Counted from the stretch's first letter, positions 47,107 to 56,424 are shown. The stretch is DNA of 64,000 bases from Nocardioides soli (GCF_014191495.1 NZ_JACHWR010000005.1:1-64000), one strand, 5' to 3'. The notes: generated from the sequence alone by a model not told the origin. Program-made: numbers and translations.

Positions 47107-48621
47107 GTGTCGAGCATCCTCATCCGCAACGCCCGCCTGGTCCCGATCGGATCCGGGGAGCACGCCGCCGATGCGCCCGTCGACGTCCTGATCGAGCGCG
47201 GCACCGTGGCCGGGGTCGGCCCGGACCTGGATCGTCCGCGGGACGTCGACGAGATCGACGCCGCGGGGCGGTGGATCATCCCGGGCCTGTGGGACCAGCA
47301 CACCCACCTCGCGCAGTGGACGCTCGCGTCGCAGCGGCTCGACCTCGCCGGGGCGCGCTCGCCGGAGGACGCCACCCTCGCGGTCGCGGACTGGATCGCC
47401 CAGCACCCCGGCCTGCCCGTCGTCGGCTGGGGCCACCGCTCCGCCGGCTGGGACCGTGAGGTCACGGTCTCCGAGCTCGACGCGGTGTCCGGCGACACGC
47501 CGGTCGTGCTGATCAGCGGCGACGGCCACCACGCGTGGCTGAACACCACGGCGCTGATGCACCTCGCGATGCCGGTGCGCGACTCGGTGGTGCGCGAGAC
47601 CGAGTGGTTCGCGGTCTACCCCCGCCTCGCCACGCTCGTCGGCAGCGACGGCACCTCGCCCGAGGCCTACCGACGCACGCTCGACGCCGCGGCGGCGCGG
47701 GGCGTCGCGGGCCTGGTCGACTTCGAGTTCGGGGCGAGCCGCGAGGAGTGGGCCGAGCGCTGGGGACAGGGCTGCGACCGGCTGCGGATCCGCTGGGCGA
47801 CGTACGCCGACACCCTCGACGACGTGATCGCCGCCGGCCTGCGCACCGGCGACCCGCTCTCCGCCGACCCGCGCCTGACGATGGGCCCGCTCAAGATCAT
47901 CAGCGACGGCTCGCTCAACACCCGCACCGCGTGGTGCTGCGAGCCGTACGGCGACGCGCACCGGCTCGAGTACCCCTCCGGCCAGCCCAACCTCTCGGGC
48001 GCCGAGCTCCGCGAGCAGCTGGCCCGCGCGCACGCCGGCGGCCTCGAGATCGCCACCCACGCGATCGGCGACGCGGCGGTTCGCGAGGCGCTGGCGGCGT
48101 ACGCCGAGACCGGTGCCCGTGGCGCGATCGAGCACGCGCAGCTGTGCCGACGCGACGACGTACGCCGGATGGCCGAGCTCGGCGTCCGGGCCAGCGTGCA
48201 GCCGGCCCACCTCCTCGACGACCGCGACGTGACCGACCGGATCTGGGGCGCGCGGTCGGAGCGCTGCTTCGCGTTCCGGTGGATGGTCGACGACGGCGTG
48301 GAGCTCGCGCTCGGCTCGGACGCGCCGGTCTCGCCGCTGGATCCGTGGCTCGCGATGGCGTCCGCGGTACACCGCAGCGCCGACGAGCGCGGGCCGTGGC
48401 ACGGCGAGCAGGCGCTGACCGTGCGCGAGGCGCTCGCCGCGTCGGTCGACGGCCGGCCGACCGTCGGCGTCGGGTCGCGGGGCGACCTGGTGCTGCTCGA
48501 CCGCGACCCCCTCCTGCGCGACCTCGACCCCGCCGACACCGCCGAGCTCGGGGCGGCGCTGCGGGCGATGCCGGTCGCGACCACGGTCGTCGCCGGGCAC
48601 GTCGTCCACGACGACCGCTAG
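47107..48621 (+). CDS. Amidohydrolase family 3 (YtcJ-like) metal-dependent hydrolase
   Basis: A 504-residue amidohydrolase. The first metal pair is in WDQHTHLAQW (about 60-69), GWGHRSAGWDREV and GDGHHAWLNT follow, and later metal-site segments are ATHAIGD, IEHAQL and LGSDAPVSPLDP. This is the YtcJ/amidohydro_3 type, which hydrolyses N-substituted formamides or similar amides; the substrate here is unknown. It overlaps the convergent lipoprotein gene by four bases, both stops sharing a CTAG. Confidence 0.87.
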   Translation: MSSILIRNARLVPIGSGEHAADAPVDVLIERGTVAGVGPDLDRPRDVDEIDAAGRWIIPGLWDQHTHLAQWTLASQRLDLAGARSPEDATLAVADWIAQHPGLPVVGWGHRSAGWDREVTVSELDAVSGDTPVVLISGDGHHAWLNTTALMHLAMPVRDSVVRETEWFAVYPRLATLVGSDGTSPEAYRRTLDAAAARGVAGLVDFEFGASREEWAERWGQGCDRLRIRWATYADTLDDVIAAGLRTGDPLSADPRLTMGPLKIISDGSLNTRTAWCCEPYGDAHRLEYPSGQPNLSGAELREQLARAHAGGLEIATHAIGDAAVREALAAYAETGARGAIEHAQLCRRDDVRRMAELGVRASVQPAHLLDDRDVTDRIWGARSERCFAFRWMVDDGVELALGSDAPVSPLDPWLAMASAVHRSADERGPWHGEQALTVREALAASVDGRPTVGVGSRGDLVLLDRDPLLRDLDPADTAELGAALRAMPVATTVVAGHVVHDDR

Positions 48622-49502
48622 CGGATCGCCTCCAGCACCAGGTCGGCAACGGCCAGCTGCTCGGCCGCGAGCGGGTGGTAGGCGAGGGCCCGGTCGGCTG
48701 AGGTGACCCGCCCGTTGATCCACGGTTCGGCGGCGCAGATGTCATGGCCCTCGGTGGCCGCCCAGACGTCGACGTACTCCGCGTCGGCCGTCTCGGCGGC
48801 GGCGCGGACCGCCTCGGTCAGTCGATGGTTGACGTCGCGGGCGAACGCGTAGTCGCCCGCGGCCAGCGGCAGGTCGGGACAGGTGCCGGAGGCCGGCACG
48901 ATCTGCGGGTAGCCGACCAGGAGCACCCGGGCCTCGGGGGCGCGCTCCCGGACGTCGTCGACGACCCCGACCAGGCGGTCGCGGATCGTGGTCAGCGTCG
49001 GCTCGAGCTCGCCGGCGAAGCGAGCGGCGCACGGTCCGCCGGCCGGGTCGTCGGCCGCGAGCCGGGTGCAGCCGCCCAACAGGGTGGCGAAGAGGCTCCC
49101 GTCGTTGCCGCCGAGGCCGATCGTGACCAGGTCCGTGCGCGGCCGCACCGCGTCCAGCTGCGGCGGCACCGACCCGGTCATGCCGCGCTGGGCGGCCCGG
49201 ACGTTCGCGGTCGACGCGCCGCTGCAGCTGACATCGGTCAGCGCCGTGCCCGGCAGCGCCTCGGCGACCAGCGCCGGGTAGTTGACTCCCGAGCGCAGGC
49301 AGATCGTGCCGGTGTCGGTCGGCGCCACGAGCGGCGCCGCCGTGTAGGAGTCGCCGAGCGCGACGTACCGGTCGTACCTCGCCGGCGAGGCCGTCGGGTC
49401 GCCGGTGGCCCGGGCCGGGAGCGGCGCCGGGCCGTCCCCGGCGTTGCTGCAGCCCGCGAGCACCGCCAGCGCGAGCAGCAGCGCGGCGGCGGGGGAACGC
49501 AT
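48618..49502 (-). CDS. SGNH/GDSL-family hydrolase lipoprotein
   Basis: A 294-residue predicted lipoprotein (lipobox LAVLAGCSN, Cys about 17) with an SGNH esterase domain: ALGDSYTAA (nucleophile Ser), the Gly of CSGAST, GLGGNDGS and the catalytic Asp-His region RALAYHPLAAEQ. Several cysteines in the mature part probably form disulfides, as in actinobacterial secreted lipases and esterases. The ATG at 49502 has a TACGGT box 7 bases upstream, favouring it over the upstream GTG. It is divergent from the cation transporter. Confidence 0.87.
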   Translation of the reverse strand: MRSPAAALLLALAVLAGCSNAGDGPAPLPARATGDPTASPARYDRYVALGDSYTAAPLVAPTDTGTICLRSGVNYPALVAEALPGTALTDVSCSGASTANVRAAQRGMTGSVPPQLDAVRPRTDLVTIGLGGNDGSLFATLLGGCTRLAADDPAGGPCAARFAGELEPTLTTIRDRLVGVVDDVRERAPEARVLLVGYPQIVPASGTCPDLPLAAGDYAFARDVNHRLTEAVRAAAETADAEYVDVWAATEGHDICAAEPWINGRVTSADRALAYHPLAAEQLAVADLVLEAIR

Positions 49503-49509
49503 GGCTTCG

Positions 49510-49515
49510 ACCGTA
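49510..49515 (-). promoter_or_regulatory. Leaderless-type -10 box (TACGGT) of the GDSL lipoprotein gene
   Basis: On the minus strand TACGGT ends 7 bases before the ATG at 49502. Confidence 0.45.
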
Positions 49516-49570
49516 GCCGGGCGGGTGCGAGCCACTGGTCGACGGGCACGAGGTCGGGTACGAAGGGAGC

Positions 49571-50530
49571 ATGGCGGCCACCGACGTACCCGAGGAGCCG
49601 ACCGGCAGCGAGTCCCTCCTCACCGTGCTGGTGGCGCTGGCCGCCAACGGGCTGCTCGCGGTGGCCAAGTCGGCCGCGGCCGCGCTCACGGGGTCGGCGG
49701 CGATGGTCGCGGAGGCCGCGCACTCGTGGGCCGACACCGGCAACGAGATCTTCCTGCTGATCGCCGAGCGCAGCGGCAGCCGGCCCCGCGACGAGGAGCA
49801 TCCGCGCGGGTACGGCCGCGCGACGTACGCCTGGTCGATGATCGCGGCCTTCGGTCTCTTCACCGCCGGGGCGGTGGTGTCGGTCTGGCACGGCCTCACC
49901 GCCCTGCGGTCCGGGTCCGACGGCGAGGCGAGCTTCACGGTCAACTACGTGGTGATCGGCATTGCGTTCCTGCTCGAGGGCACGTCGTTCGTCCAGGCCA
50001 GCCGCCAGGTGCACGGGGCGTCCCGGCGCTTCGGCACCCACCCGCTCCGGTACGTCGCGCGCACGTCGAACCCGACGCTGCGCGCGGTCTTCTTCGAGGA
50101 CTTCTCCGCGCTGATCGGCATCCTCGTGGCCGCGGTCGGCATCGGCCTGCACCAGGTGACCGGCAACCCGGCGTACGACGCGCTCGGGTCGATCGCGATC
50201 GGCGTGCTGCTCGGCTTCGTCGCGGTCTTCCTGATCCGGCGCAACATGGACTACCTGCTCGGCGAGGCTCCGACCGCTGACACCCGGTCGCGCGTGATCG
50301 CCCGGCTGCTGGAGCATCCCCAGATCGAACGCCTCACCTACCTGCACCTGGAGTACGTCGGACCGCAGCGGCTCTTCGTGGTCGCCGCGGTCGACCTGGT
50401 CGGCGACGACACCGAGGACCACCTCGCGATCCGGCTGCGCGCGGTGGAGGCCGACATCGAGCGCAACCCGCTCATCGAGGACGCGGTGCTCACGGTCGCC
50501 CCGCCCGACGAGGCGTCGCTGGCACCCTGA
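49571..50530 (+). CDS. Cation diffusion facilitator (CDF) family transporter
   Basis: A 319-residue membrane protein with six hydrophobic spans and a C-terminal cytoplasmic ferredoxin-like domain (about 225-310). The metal site on helix 2 is AAHSWADTGNE, and helix 5 has FFEDFSALIG, where the usual HxxxD becomes EDxxA, so metal choice may differ from zinc-specific members. CDF proteins export Zn, Mn, Fe or Co in exchange for protons. The ATG is preceded by GGGAG. It is divergent from the GDSL gene and convergent with the NarL-type regulator. Confidence 0.88.
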   Translation: MAATDVPEEPTGSESLLTVLVALAANGLLAVAKSAAAALTGSAAMVAEAAHSWADTGNEIFLLIAERSGSRPRDEEHPRGYGRATYAWSMIAAFGLFTAGAVVSVWHGLTALRSGSDGEASFTVNYVVIGIAFLLEGTSFVQASRQVHGASRRFGTHPLRYVARTSNPTLRAVFFEDFSALIGILVAAVGIGLHQVTGNPAYDALGSIAIGVLLGFVAVFLIRRNMDYLLGEAPTADTRSRVIARLLEHPQIERLTYLHLEYVGPQRLFVVAAVDLVGDDTEDHLAIRLRAVEADIERNPLIEDAVLTVAPPDEASLAP

Positions 50531-50546
50531 GCGCCGTCAGGCGCCT

Positions 50547-51209
50547 TCAGGCGCCGCGCAGGTAGGCCAGCACCGCCGAGACCCGGCGGTCGGAGGCCGG
50601 GTCGAGGCGCAGTTTGGCGAAGATGCCGCCCACGTGCTTGCGCACCGCGGCCTCGCTGACAACCAGCTCCTCGGCGATCGAGCCGTTGGTGCGGCCCTCG
50701 GCCATCAGCGCCAGCACCTCGCGCTCGCGCGCCGTCAGGGTGGCCAGCGGCCCGTCGTCGCGGCGCCGGCCGAGCAGCTGGCGCACCACCTGCGGGTCGA
50801 CGACGGTCTCGCCGCCGGCGACCCGGTCGAGGCTGTCCAGGAACTCCCGGACGTGGCCGACCCGGTCCTTGAGCAGGTAGCCGACACCGCTGGTGGCCGT
50901 GTCGGGCGCGGCCTCGAGGAGCTCGGGCACGTAGGCCTCCGCGACGTACGCCGAGAGCACCATGACCGCGATCTCGGGGTGCTCCGCACGGATCCGCGCG
51001 GCCGCGCGCAGGCCCTCGTCGGTGTGGGTGGGCGGCATCCGGATGTCGGTGACGACGACGTCGGGCAGCTCCCGCGCGACGTACACCAGCAGGGCGTCGG
51101 CGTCCGCCACCGCCGCGACCACCTCGTGCCCGGCGCGCTCGAGGATCCCGACCAGGCCCTCGCGCAGCAGCGCCGAGTCCTCGGCGAGCACGATCCTCAG
51201 GCGGCGCAC
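50547..51209 (-). CDS. NarL/LuxR-type response regulator
   Basis: A 220-residue response regulator with a receiver domain (phospho-Asp in DVVVTDIRMPP, about 54; Lys in LLKDR) and a C-terminal LuxR-type helix-turn-helix (LTAREREVLALMAEGRTNGSIAEELVVSEAAVRKHV). The GTG start lies within the 3' end of the kinase gene, overlapping by 13 bases. With the kinase it forms a two-component system. The divergent FtsE/FtsX-like transporter is the likely target, as in many actinobacterial cell-envelope stress modules. Confidence 0.92.
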   Translation of the reverse strand: MRRLRIVLAEDSALLREGLVGILERAGHEVVAAVADADALLVYVARELPDVVVTDIRMPPTHTDEGLRAAARIRAEHPEIAVMVLSAYVAEAYVPELLEAAPDTATSGVGYLLKDRVGHVREFLDSLDRVAGGETVVDPQVVRQLLGRRRDDGPLATLTAREREVLALMAEGRTNGSIAEELVVSEAAVRKHVGGIFAKLRLDPASDRRVSAVLAYLRGA

Positions 51210-52450
51210 GGTGCCGCCATCCGCACCTCGGTCGGGCCACCGGCCGGGCTGGTCACGCGCAGCTCGCCGCCGAGCGCGTCGAGGCGCACGGCGAGCCCGG
51301 CCAGCCCGCTCCCGGTGCCGCGGTCGAGGACCGCGCCACCGCGTCCGTCGTCGACCACCGTCAGCACGAACGTCTCGGCCTGGCGCCAGCCGTGCACCTG
51401 CGCGCGCCGCGCGCCGGAGTGGCGGACCACGTTGGTGAGGGCCTCGCTGACGACGAAGTACGCCGCGGTCTCGACCGGCTCGGGCAGTCGCTCGTCGAGC
51501 CGGATCTCGACCGACACCGGCACCGGCGATCGGTCGGCGATCTCGTGCACGGCGGCGGCGAGCCCGTGGTCGGCGAGCACCCGCGGGTGGATGCCGCGCA
51601 CCGTCGCCCGCAGCTCCTCGAGCGCCTCCTCGGCCTGCCGGTGCGCCTGCCGGACCAGCGTGAGTCCGGGACCGTCGGGCACGTCGAGCTCAGCGCTGCC
51701 CAGCGTCATCGTCAGCGCCACGAGCCGCTGCTGCACGCCGTCGTGCAGGTCGCGCTCGATGCGCCGCCGCTCGGTCTCGAACGCGTCGACCAGGTCGACC
51801 CGCGACCGGCGCAGCTCGGCCACCGCGCGGACCAGCTCGGCGTCCCGCGGCTCGAGCAGCAGCCGGGCCAGGGCGGCCTGGGCGACCGCGAGCAGGCCCA
51901 CGACGTACGCCGAGACCGCGAGCGCCACGAGCCCGACGGCGACCGCGAGCCACGACTCGGCGGTGCTGTCGACCGACCAGCCGAGCACCTCCATCCGGTC
52001 GACGCGCGAGAGCCACGGCGCCAGCAGCAGCACGACCGGGACCGTGATCGCGACCAGCGCCACCACGAAGTCGATCGGCCAGAGCACGACCGAGACCAGG
52101 AACGCGTAGCCCACCTCGGGCCACGACACCGCGAGCCCGCGACCGGCCCGGAGCCGCTCGCTCCACGACATGCCGGACGGCGGCGCGGCCTGCACGAGCC
52201 GCAGCCGGGCACGCTCGACGACGCCCAGGAGCCCCGCCAGCACGGGGATTCCGGCCAGCACGACCAGTCCGACGACCAGGACGGCCGTGACCGCACCGAC
52301 GACCAGGGTGGTCGCCAGGACGACGAGCACCGCGATGCCGATCGGGATCGTGCTGACGACGTACGCCAGCGCACCCCACGGCCAGCGTGATCCCAGGTAG
52401 CGCCACGGATCCGCGCGCAGGGCGGTCCACGCGTCCGGCGTCCGGGTCAT
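51197..52450 (-). CDS. NarX/DesK-type sensor histidine kinase
   Basis: A 417-residue membrane kinase. The N-terminal ~195 residues contain about four spans and short loops, so sensing is probably within or near the membrane. The HisKA_3 phospho-acceptor is in RRIERDLHDGVQQRL (His about 232) and the ATPase domain contains EALTNVVRHSGA and GSGLAGLAVRLDALGG. The ATG has a TAGGGT box 6 bases upstream. Its gene overlaps the regulator gene, and both are divergent from an ABC transporter, a layout like cell-envelope stress systems. Confidence 0.9.
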   Translation of the reverse strand: MTRTPDAWTALRADPWRYLGSRWPWGALAYVVSTIPIGIAVLVVLATTLVVGAVTAVLVVGLVVLAGIPVLAGLLGVVERARLRLVQAAPPSGMSWSERLRAGRGLAVSWPEVGYAFLVSVVLWPIDFVVALVAITVPVVLLLAPWLSRVDRMEVLGWSVDSTAESWLAVAVGLVALAVSAYVVGLLAVAQAALARLLLEPRDAELVRAVAELRRSRVDLVDAFETERRRIERDLHDGVQQRLVALTMTLGSAELDVPDGPGLTLVRQAHRQAEEALEELRATVRGIHPRVLADHGLAAAVHEIADRSPVPVSVEIRLDERLPEPVETAAYFVVSEALTNVVRHSGARRAQVHGWRQAETFVLTVVDDGRGGAVLDRGTGSGLAGLAVRLDALGGELRVTSPAGGPTEVRMAAPCAA

Positions 52451-52456
52451 GCCCCG

Positions 52457-52462
52457 ACCCTA
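52457..52462 (-). promoter_or_regulatory. Leaderless-type -10 box (TAGGGT) of the sensor kinase gene
   Basis: On the minus strand TAGGGT ends 6 bases before the ATG at 52450. Confidence 0.45.
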
Positions 52463-52481
52463 GGGCTCGACGCCTCGCGTG

Positions 52482-52503
52482 GGGGTAGCGCACGCGCTAC
52501 CCC
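52482..52503. promoter_or_regulatory. Perfect palindrome GGGGTAGCG-CACG-CGCTACCCC in divergent promoter
   Basis: Two 9-bp arms (52482-52490 and 52495-52503) are exact complements. The site is about 20 bases upstream of the kinase -10 box and 55 bases before the ABC gene start, where an operator for the NarL-type regulator would be expected. Confidence 0.55.
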
Positions 52504-52557
52504 GGGTGTCGCGCGCAGGCCAGGGATCCGGACGGCGAACGCGGCTGGGATGGGGCC

Positions 52558-53289
52558 ATGACCACGTTCCCGGCCGTCCTGCTCGACGGCGTCACCCGCA
52601 CCTACCGATCGCGAGCGGGGGAGGTGCACGCGCTCCGTGGGGTCACCCACGCCTTCGAGCGCGGCACGTTCACCGCGGTGATGGGGCCGTCGGGCTCCGG
52701 CAAGTCGACGCTGCTGCAGGTGGCGGCCGGGCTGGACCGGCCCACCCGCGGCGACGTCCGCATCGGCGGCAAGCCGCTCGGCCCGATGAGCCAGACCGCG
52801 CTGACCCGGATGCGACGTACGTCGATGGCGTTCGTCTTCCAGTCCTACAACCTGCTCGACGCGCTCAGCGCCGCCGACAACGTCGCCCTCCCCGCCCGGC
52901 TCGCCGGGCGCCGGGTCGACCGCGACGCGGTGCGCCACGCGCTCGGCCAGGTCGGGCTCGCCGAGCAGGCGCGCCGGCGGCCCGCGGAGCTGTCCGGGGG
53001 ACAGCAGCAGCGCGTCGCGATCGCGCGGGCGCTGCACCTGCAGCCCGAGGTGCTCTTCGCCGACGAGCCGACCGGTGCGCTGGACCGCGCCTCCGGCCGC
53101 CAGGTGCTCCAGCTGCTGCGCTCGCTCTCCGACGAGCAGGGCCAGACCGTGGTGATGGTGACCCACGACCCGCTGGCCGCGTCGTACGCGCACGGCACGC
53201 TGTTCCTCGCCGACGGGCAGGTCGTCGGCCGCCTGGACCGGGCCGACGCCAACCAGATCGCCGCCGCGATGAGCGAGCTCGAGCGATGA
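52558..53289 (+). CDS. ABC transporter ATP-binding protein (MacB/FtsE/BceA type)
   Basis: A 243-residue ATPase with Walker A GPSGSGKST (about 43-51), Q-loop FVFQSYNLLDAL, signature LSGGQQQRVAIA and Walker B VLFADEPTGALD. The DEPTGALD motif marks the lipoprotein/MacB/BceA class that works with FtsX-like permeases. It is divergent from the two-component system. Its stop overlaps the permease ATG (ATGA). Confidence 0.93.
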   Translation: MTTFPAVLLDGVTRTYRSRAGEVHALRGVTHAFERGTFTAVMGPSGSGKSTLLQVAAGLDRPTRGDVRIGGKPLGPMSQTALTRMRRTSMAFVFQSYNLLDALSAADNVALPARLAGRRVDRDAVRHALGQVGLAEQARRRPAELSGGQQQRVAIARALHLQPEVLFADEPTGALDRASGRQVLQLLRSLSDEQGQTVVMVTHDPLAASYAHGTLFLADGQVVGRLDRADANQIAAAMSELER

Positions 53290-55145
53290 CCGCCCGGCCC
53301 GTGATGCTCGGGCTGAGCCGGCAGACGGTCCGGCAGTCGTGGCCGCCGTACGTCGGCGCGTTCGTCGCCCTGACCTGCGGTGTCGTGCTGATCGCGATGG
53401 CCGTGAGCCTCGCCGGCGCCGTCGACGTCAGCTCGCGCCGGCCCGGCGTGACCGCGGCGGAGCGCGCCCAGCTCGACGACCTCGCGTCGATGATCGGGGT
53501 GATGTCGGGGGTCGCGCTCTTCATGGCGATGTTCGTCGTCGCGAGCACCTTCGGGTTCGTGGTCGCCGCGCGCCAGCGCGAGCTCGGCCTGCTCCGGCTG
53601 GTCGGCGCGACGCCGCGCCAGGTCCGCACGATGGTGCTGGGGGAGTCGGCGGTGGTCGCCGTGCTGGCCACCGTCGCCGGGTCGCTGCTGGCGACCGTCG
53701 TGACGCCGGTGTTCGTCGCCCTGCTCGAGGCGCAGGGGCTGCTCGCGGTCGACCTGACCATGCCGGCGCCGTGGATCGCCTGGTCGGTGGCGGCCGGCTG
53801 CGGTGCGGGCGTCGCGCTGCTCGGCTCGTGGCGGGCCTCGAAGCGGGCCGCGCGGGTCGCGCCCGTGGCGGCGTTCCGCGAGGCGGGGCTCGAGCGTCGT
53901 CGGCCCAGCGTGGTGCAGATCGTCGTCGGCACGGTCTGCCTGGTCGGACCGGTCGCGGTCTTCTTCGTGGCCGACGAGATCAGCCCGCTCTTCGCCCTGG
54001 TCACCGGGATCCTGCTGCCCGAGGTGGTGGTGATCGGCCTGGTCTGCTTCGGCCGGCTGCTGTTCCCCTGGCTGTCCGGGCTGCTGGCCCGGCCGTTCGC
54101 ACGCCGCGACATCGCCGCGCGGCTGGCGGGCGACCACGTCCGCACCGGTGCCCGGACGCCGGCGGCGCTGGCCGCGCCGATCCTGGCGATCTCGGCGATC
54201 GCGGGCTCGATGATCGTGACGCTGAGCTTCACCGCCGACTGGACCACCGCGCTGGACCGTGTCCAGCTGCACGTGCCGGTCGTGGTCGAGACCGGCGGCG
54301 ACCGCGCGGTCGTGAGTCGGCTGGTGGCCGATCCCGACGTGGTGCTGGCCGACCCGCGGATCGTGGTGGGCGAGCACGAGGTGATCGACGTCCGCCTCGC
54401 CGAGAGGTCGCGCGGCCTCGCCGCCGTCCGCGGCAGCCTCGACGACCTCGGCGACGACCGGGTCGCGGTGACCGAGACCTACGCGATGGACGCCGGCGTC
54501 GGCATCGGCGACCCGATCCGGATCCGGGTCGACGGCGAGCCGGTCCGGCCGCGGGTGGCCGCCGTGGTCGGGGACGCCCCGGACCTGTACGCCGAGGTGC
54601 TCGTGCCGCCCGCGCTCGGTGGCGCGAAGGCCGGCCGGGTGGTGCCCGACGTGGTCTTCGTCGACCCCGGTAGCGCCGACCTCGACGCCGTGCTCGCCGG
54701 CACCGGCGCGATCGTGCTCGGCGCCGACGCGTGGATCGACCAGGTCGACGCGCAGACCCGGGCCGGCAACCAGGTCGGGCTGTGGGTGCTGCTCGGGCCG
54801 GCCGGCCTCTACGCCGCCATCGCGATCGTCAACGCCGTGCTGGTGGGCGTCTCCCAGCGCCGCCGCCAGCTGCGCACGGTCGGCCTGCTCGGCGCGACCG
54901 GCGACCAGCTGCGCCGGATGGTGATCTGGGAGGCCGGGCTCGTCGGCGCGGCCGCCCTGCTGCTCGGGGCATTGGTGACCGGCTTCGTGGCCTGGCTGAT
55001 CCGCTACGCGACGACCCGCGACGTACCGGACGTGCCGATGACCGTGCCGTGGCTGCCCCTCGTCGCGATCGTCGCCACCTGCCTGGGGCTCGCGGTGGTC
55101 GCCGCCCTGGCCGGAGCCCGGGCCGCCGTCCGGGCCTCGGCCTGA
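53286..55145 (+). CDS. FtsX-like ABC permease (two FtsX domains)
   Basis: A 619-residue permease. The first FtsX-like domain spans about residues 70-195 (after an N-terminal span), a middle block of spans follows, an extracytoplasmic beta-rich domain covers about 330-500, and a second FtsX-like domain lies at about 505-610 (QRRRQLRTVGLLGATGDQLRRMV). The repeated motif RQRELGLLRLVGATPRQVR is typical of the MacB/BceB class. Such transporters do not move bulk solutes but extract or detoxify envelope-targeting molecules. Regulation by the divergent two-component system is likely. Confidence 0.88.
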   Translation: MTARPVMLGLSRQTVRQSWPPYVGAFVALTCGVVLIAMAVSLAGAVDVSSRRPGVTAAERAQLDDLASMIGVMSGVALFMAMFVVASTFGFVVAARQRELGLLRLVGATPRQVRTMVLGESAVVAVLATVAGSLLATVVTPVFVALLEAQGLLAVDLTMPAPWIAWSVAAGCGAGVALLGSWRASKRAARVAPVAAFREAGLERRRPSVVQIVVGTVCLVGPVAVFFVADEISPLFALVTGILLPEVVVIGLVCFGRLLFPWLSGLLARPFARRDIAARLAGDHVRTGARTPAALAAPILAISAIAGSMIVTLSFTADWTTALDRVQLHVPVVVETGGDRAVVSRLVADPDVVLADPRIVVGEHEVIDVRLAERSRGLAAVRGSLDDLGDDRVAVTETYAMDAGVGIGDPIRIRVDGEPVRPRVAAVVGDAPDLYAEVLVPPALGGAKAGRVVPDVVFVDPGSADLDAVLAGTGAIVLGADAWIDQVDAQTRAGNQVGLWVLLGPAGLYAAIAIVNAVLVGVSQRRRQLRTVGLLGATGDQLRRMVIWEAGLVGAAALLLGALVTGFVAWLIRYATTRDVPDVPMTVPWLPLVAIVATCLGLAVVAALAGARAAVRASA

Positions 55146-55192
55146 CGGTTCGGGGCATCCCTGCGGGTCTCGGCCGCTGCAACGCCCCAGAA

Positions 55193-55228
55193 GTGCAGGG
55201 ATACCCGGTGGACCGGGTATCCCTGCAC
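55193..55228 (+). terminator. Perfect 16-bp hairpin after the FtsX-like permease
   Basis: GTGCAGGGATACCCGG (55193-55208) and 55213-55228 are exact complements around a TGGA loop. It starts 47 bases after the permease stop and lies upstream of the ROK promoter, so it should separate the two transcription units. No T-tract follows. Confidence 0.65.
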
Positions 55229-55259
55229 CAAGGCCGCCGACGAAATTCGGGGCAAACCC

Positions 55260-55294
55260 TTGACGACGAATATGTAAGTGCGCTGAACTAACAA
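55260..55294 (+). promoter_or_regulatory. Promoter/operator region of the amino-sugar operon
   Basis: TTGACG (55260-55265) is a good -35 box, with an AT-rich stretch GAATATGTAAG and TGAACTAACAAA downstream before the GTG at 55297. The segment 55285-55292 (GAACTAAC) resembles half of the AACTAA/TTAGTT-type sites used by ROK repressors. Exact -10 and operator positions are uncertain. Confidence 0.4.
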
Positions 55295-55296
55295 AC

Positions 55297-56424
55297 GTGA
55301 CCCAGACCTCACCGGTCGGCCGACCCCTCCGGCCCCGCGGCAAGCTCCTCCAGGAGGACACTCGCCGGCACCACCGCTCGCTGCTGCTCCAGCAGCTGTT
55401 CCGCGAGGGGCCGGCGAGCCGCGCCGACCTGGCCCGGACCACCGGGCTGACCCGGGTCACGGTCTCCGACCTGGTCGGCGAGCTGGTCTCCGGCGGGCTG
55501 GTCGAGGAGCTCGGGGCGCCGGCCCAGAGCCGGGTCGGCAAGCCGCCGACGCTGGTCGGGCTGAACGCCGACTCCACCCACGTCGTCGGCATCGACCTCT
55601 CGGCCACCGACCGGATGACGGGCGCGGTCGTCAACCTCGCGGGCACGGTCCGGGCCCGCCACGAGCTTCCGCTCGACGGCGCCGTGGGCGCTGCCGCCGT
55701 GGCGCTGGTGCACCGCCTCGCCACCGAGCTGATCGCGATGACCGACCGGCCTGTGCTCGGCGTCGGCGTCGGCAGCCCCGGCGTCGTCGACGCCGCCGGC
55801 ACCGTGATCGACGCGCCCAACCTGGCCTGGACCGACACCCCGCTCGCGGCCAGCCTCGCCGATGCCCTCGGCCTGCCGGTCTTCGTCGCGAACGACGCCA
55901 ACACCGCCGTGCTCGGCGAGCACACCTTCGGCGCCTCGGGCGACGGCGGGCTGATGGTGCTCCGGGTCGGCACCGGTGTGGGTGCCGGGCTGATCCTCGA
56001 GGGCTCCCTGCTCCACGGCCACCTCGGCGCCGCGGGCGAGATCGGGCACGTCGTCGTCGACCCCTCCGGCGATCGCTGCGCCTGCGGCCGCAGCGGCTGC
56101 CTGGAGACCATCCTCGCCGTGCCCCACCTGCGCAGGCGCCTCGCCGGTCACGACCCCGTCGAGGTGCTGACCCGGGTGGGCGAGCAGCTCGGCGCGGCCC
56201 TCGCGCCGGTGGTCGGCACCCTCAACCTCCACGAGCTCGTGCTGAGCGGCCCGCAGGAGCTCCTCGACGGGCCGCTGCGCGAGGCCGCCGACCGCAGCAT
56301 CCGCGAGCGGACCATGCCGGTCAGCTCCGCGGGCCTCGTCGTGCGCACCTCCGAGCTGGGCGAGGACGTGGTGCTCGTGGGCGCCGCCGTCCTCGTGCTC
56401 GCCGGACAGCTGGGCGTCTCATGA
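55297..56424 (+). CDS. ROK-family transcriptional repressor (NagC-like)
   Basis: A 375-residue regulator with an N-terminal winged helix (RADLARTTGLTRVTVSDLVGEL, about 45-66) and a ROK sugar-binding domain (about 95-375) containing GVGSPGVVDAAG, NDANTAVLGE, GTGVGAGLI and the zinc motif CACGRSGC (about 265-272). ROK repressors release DNA when bound to sugars or sugar phosphates such as GlcNAc-6-P. It is the first gene of the amino-sugar operon and probably represses it. In Streptomyces the comparable genes are controlled by the GntR-type DasR; no GntR regulator is present here. Start GTG. Confidence 0.9.
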   Translation: MTQTSPVGRPLRPRGKLLQEDTRRHHRSLLLQQLFREGPASRADLARTTGLTRVTVSDLVGELVSGGLVEELGAPAQSRVGKPPTLVGLNADSTHVVGIDLSATDRMTGAVVNLAGTVRARHELPLDGAVGAAAVALVHRLATELIAMTDRPVLGVGVGSPGVVDAAGTVIDAPNLAWTDTPLAASLADALGLPVFVANDANTAVLGEHTFGASGDGGLMVLRVGTGVGAGLILEGSLLHGHLGAAGEIGHVVVDPSGDRCACGRSGCLETILAVPHLRRRLAGHDPVEVLTRVGEQLGAALAPVVGTLNLHELVLSGPQELLDGPLREAADRSIRERTMPVSSAGLVVRTSELGEDVVLVGAAVLVLAGQLGVS

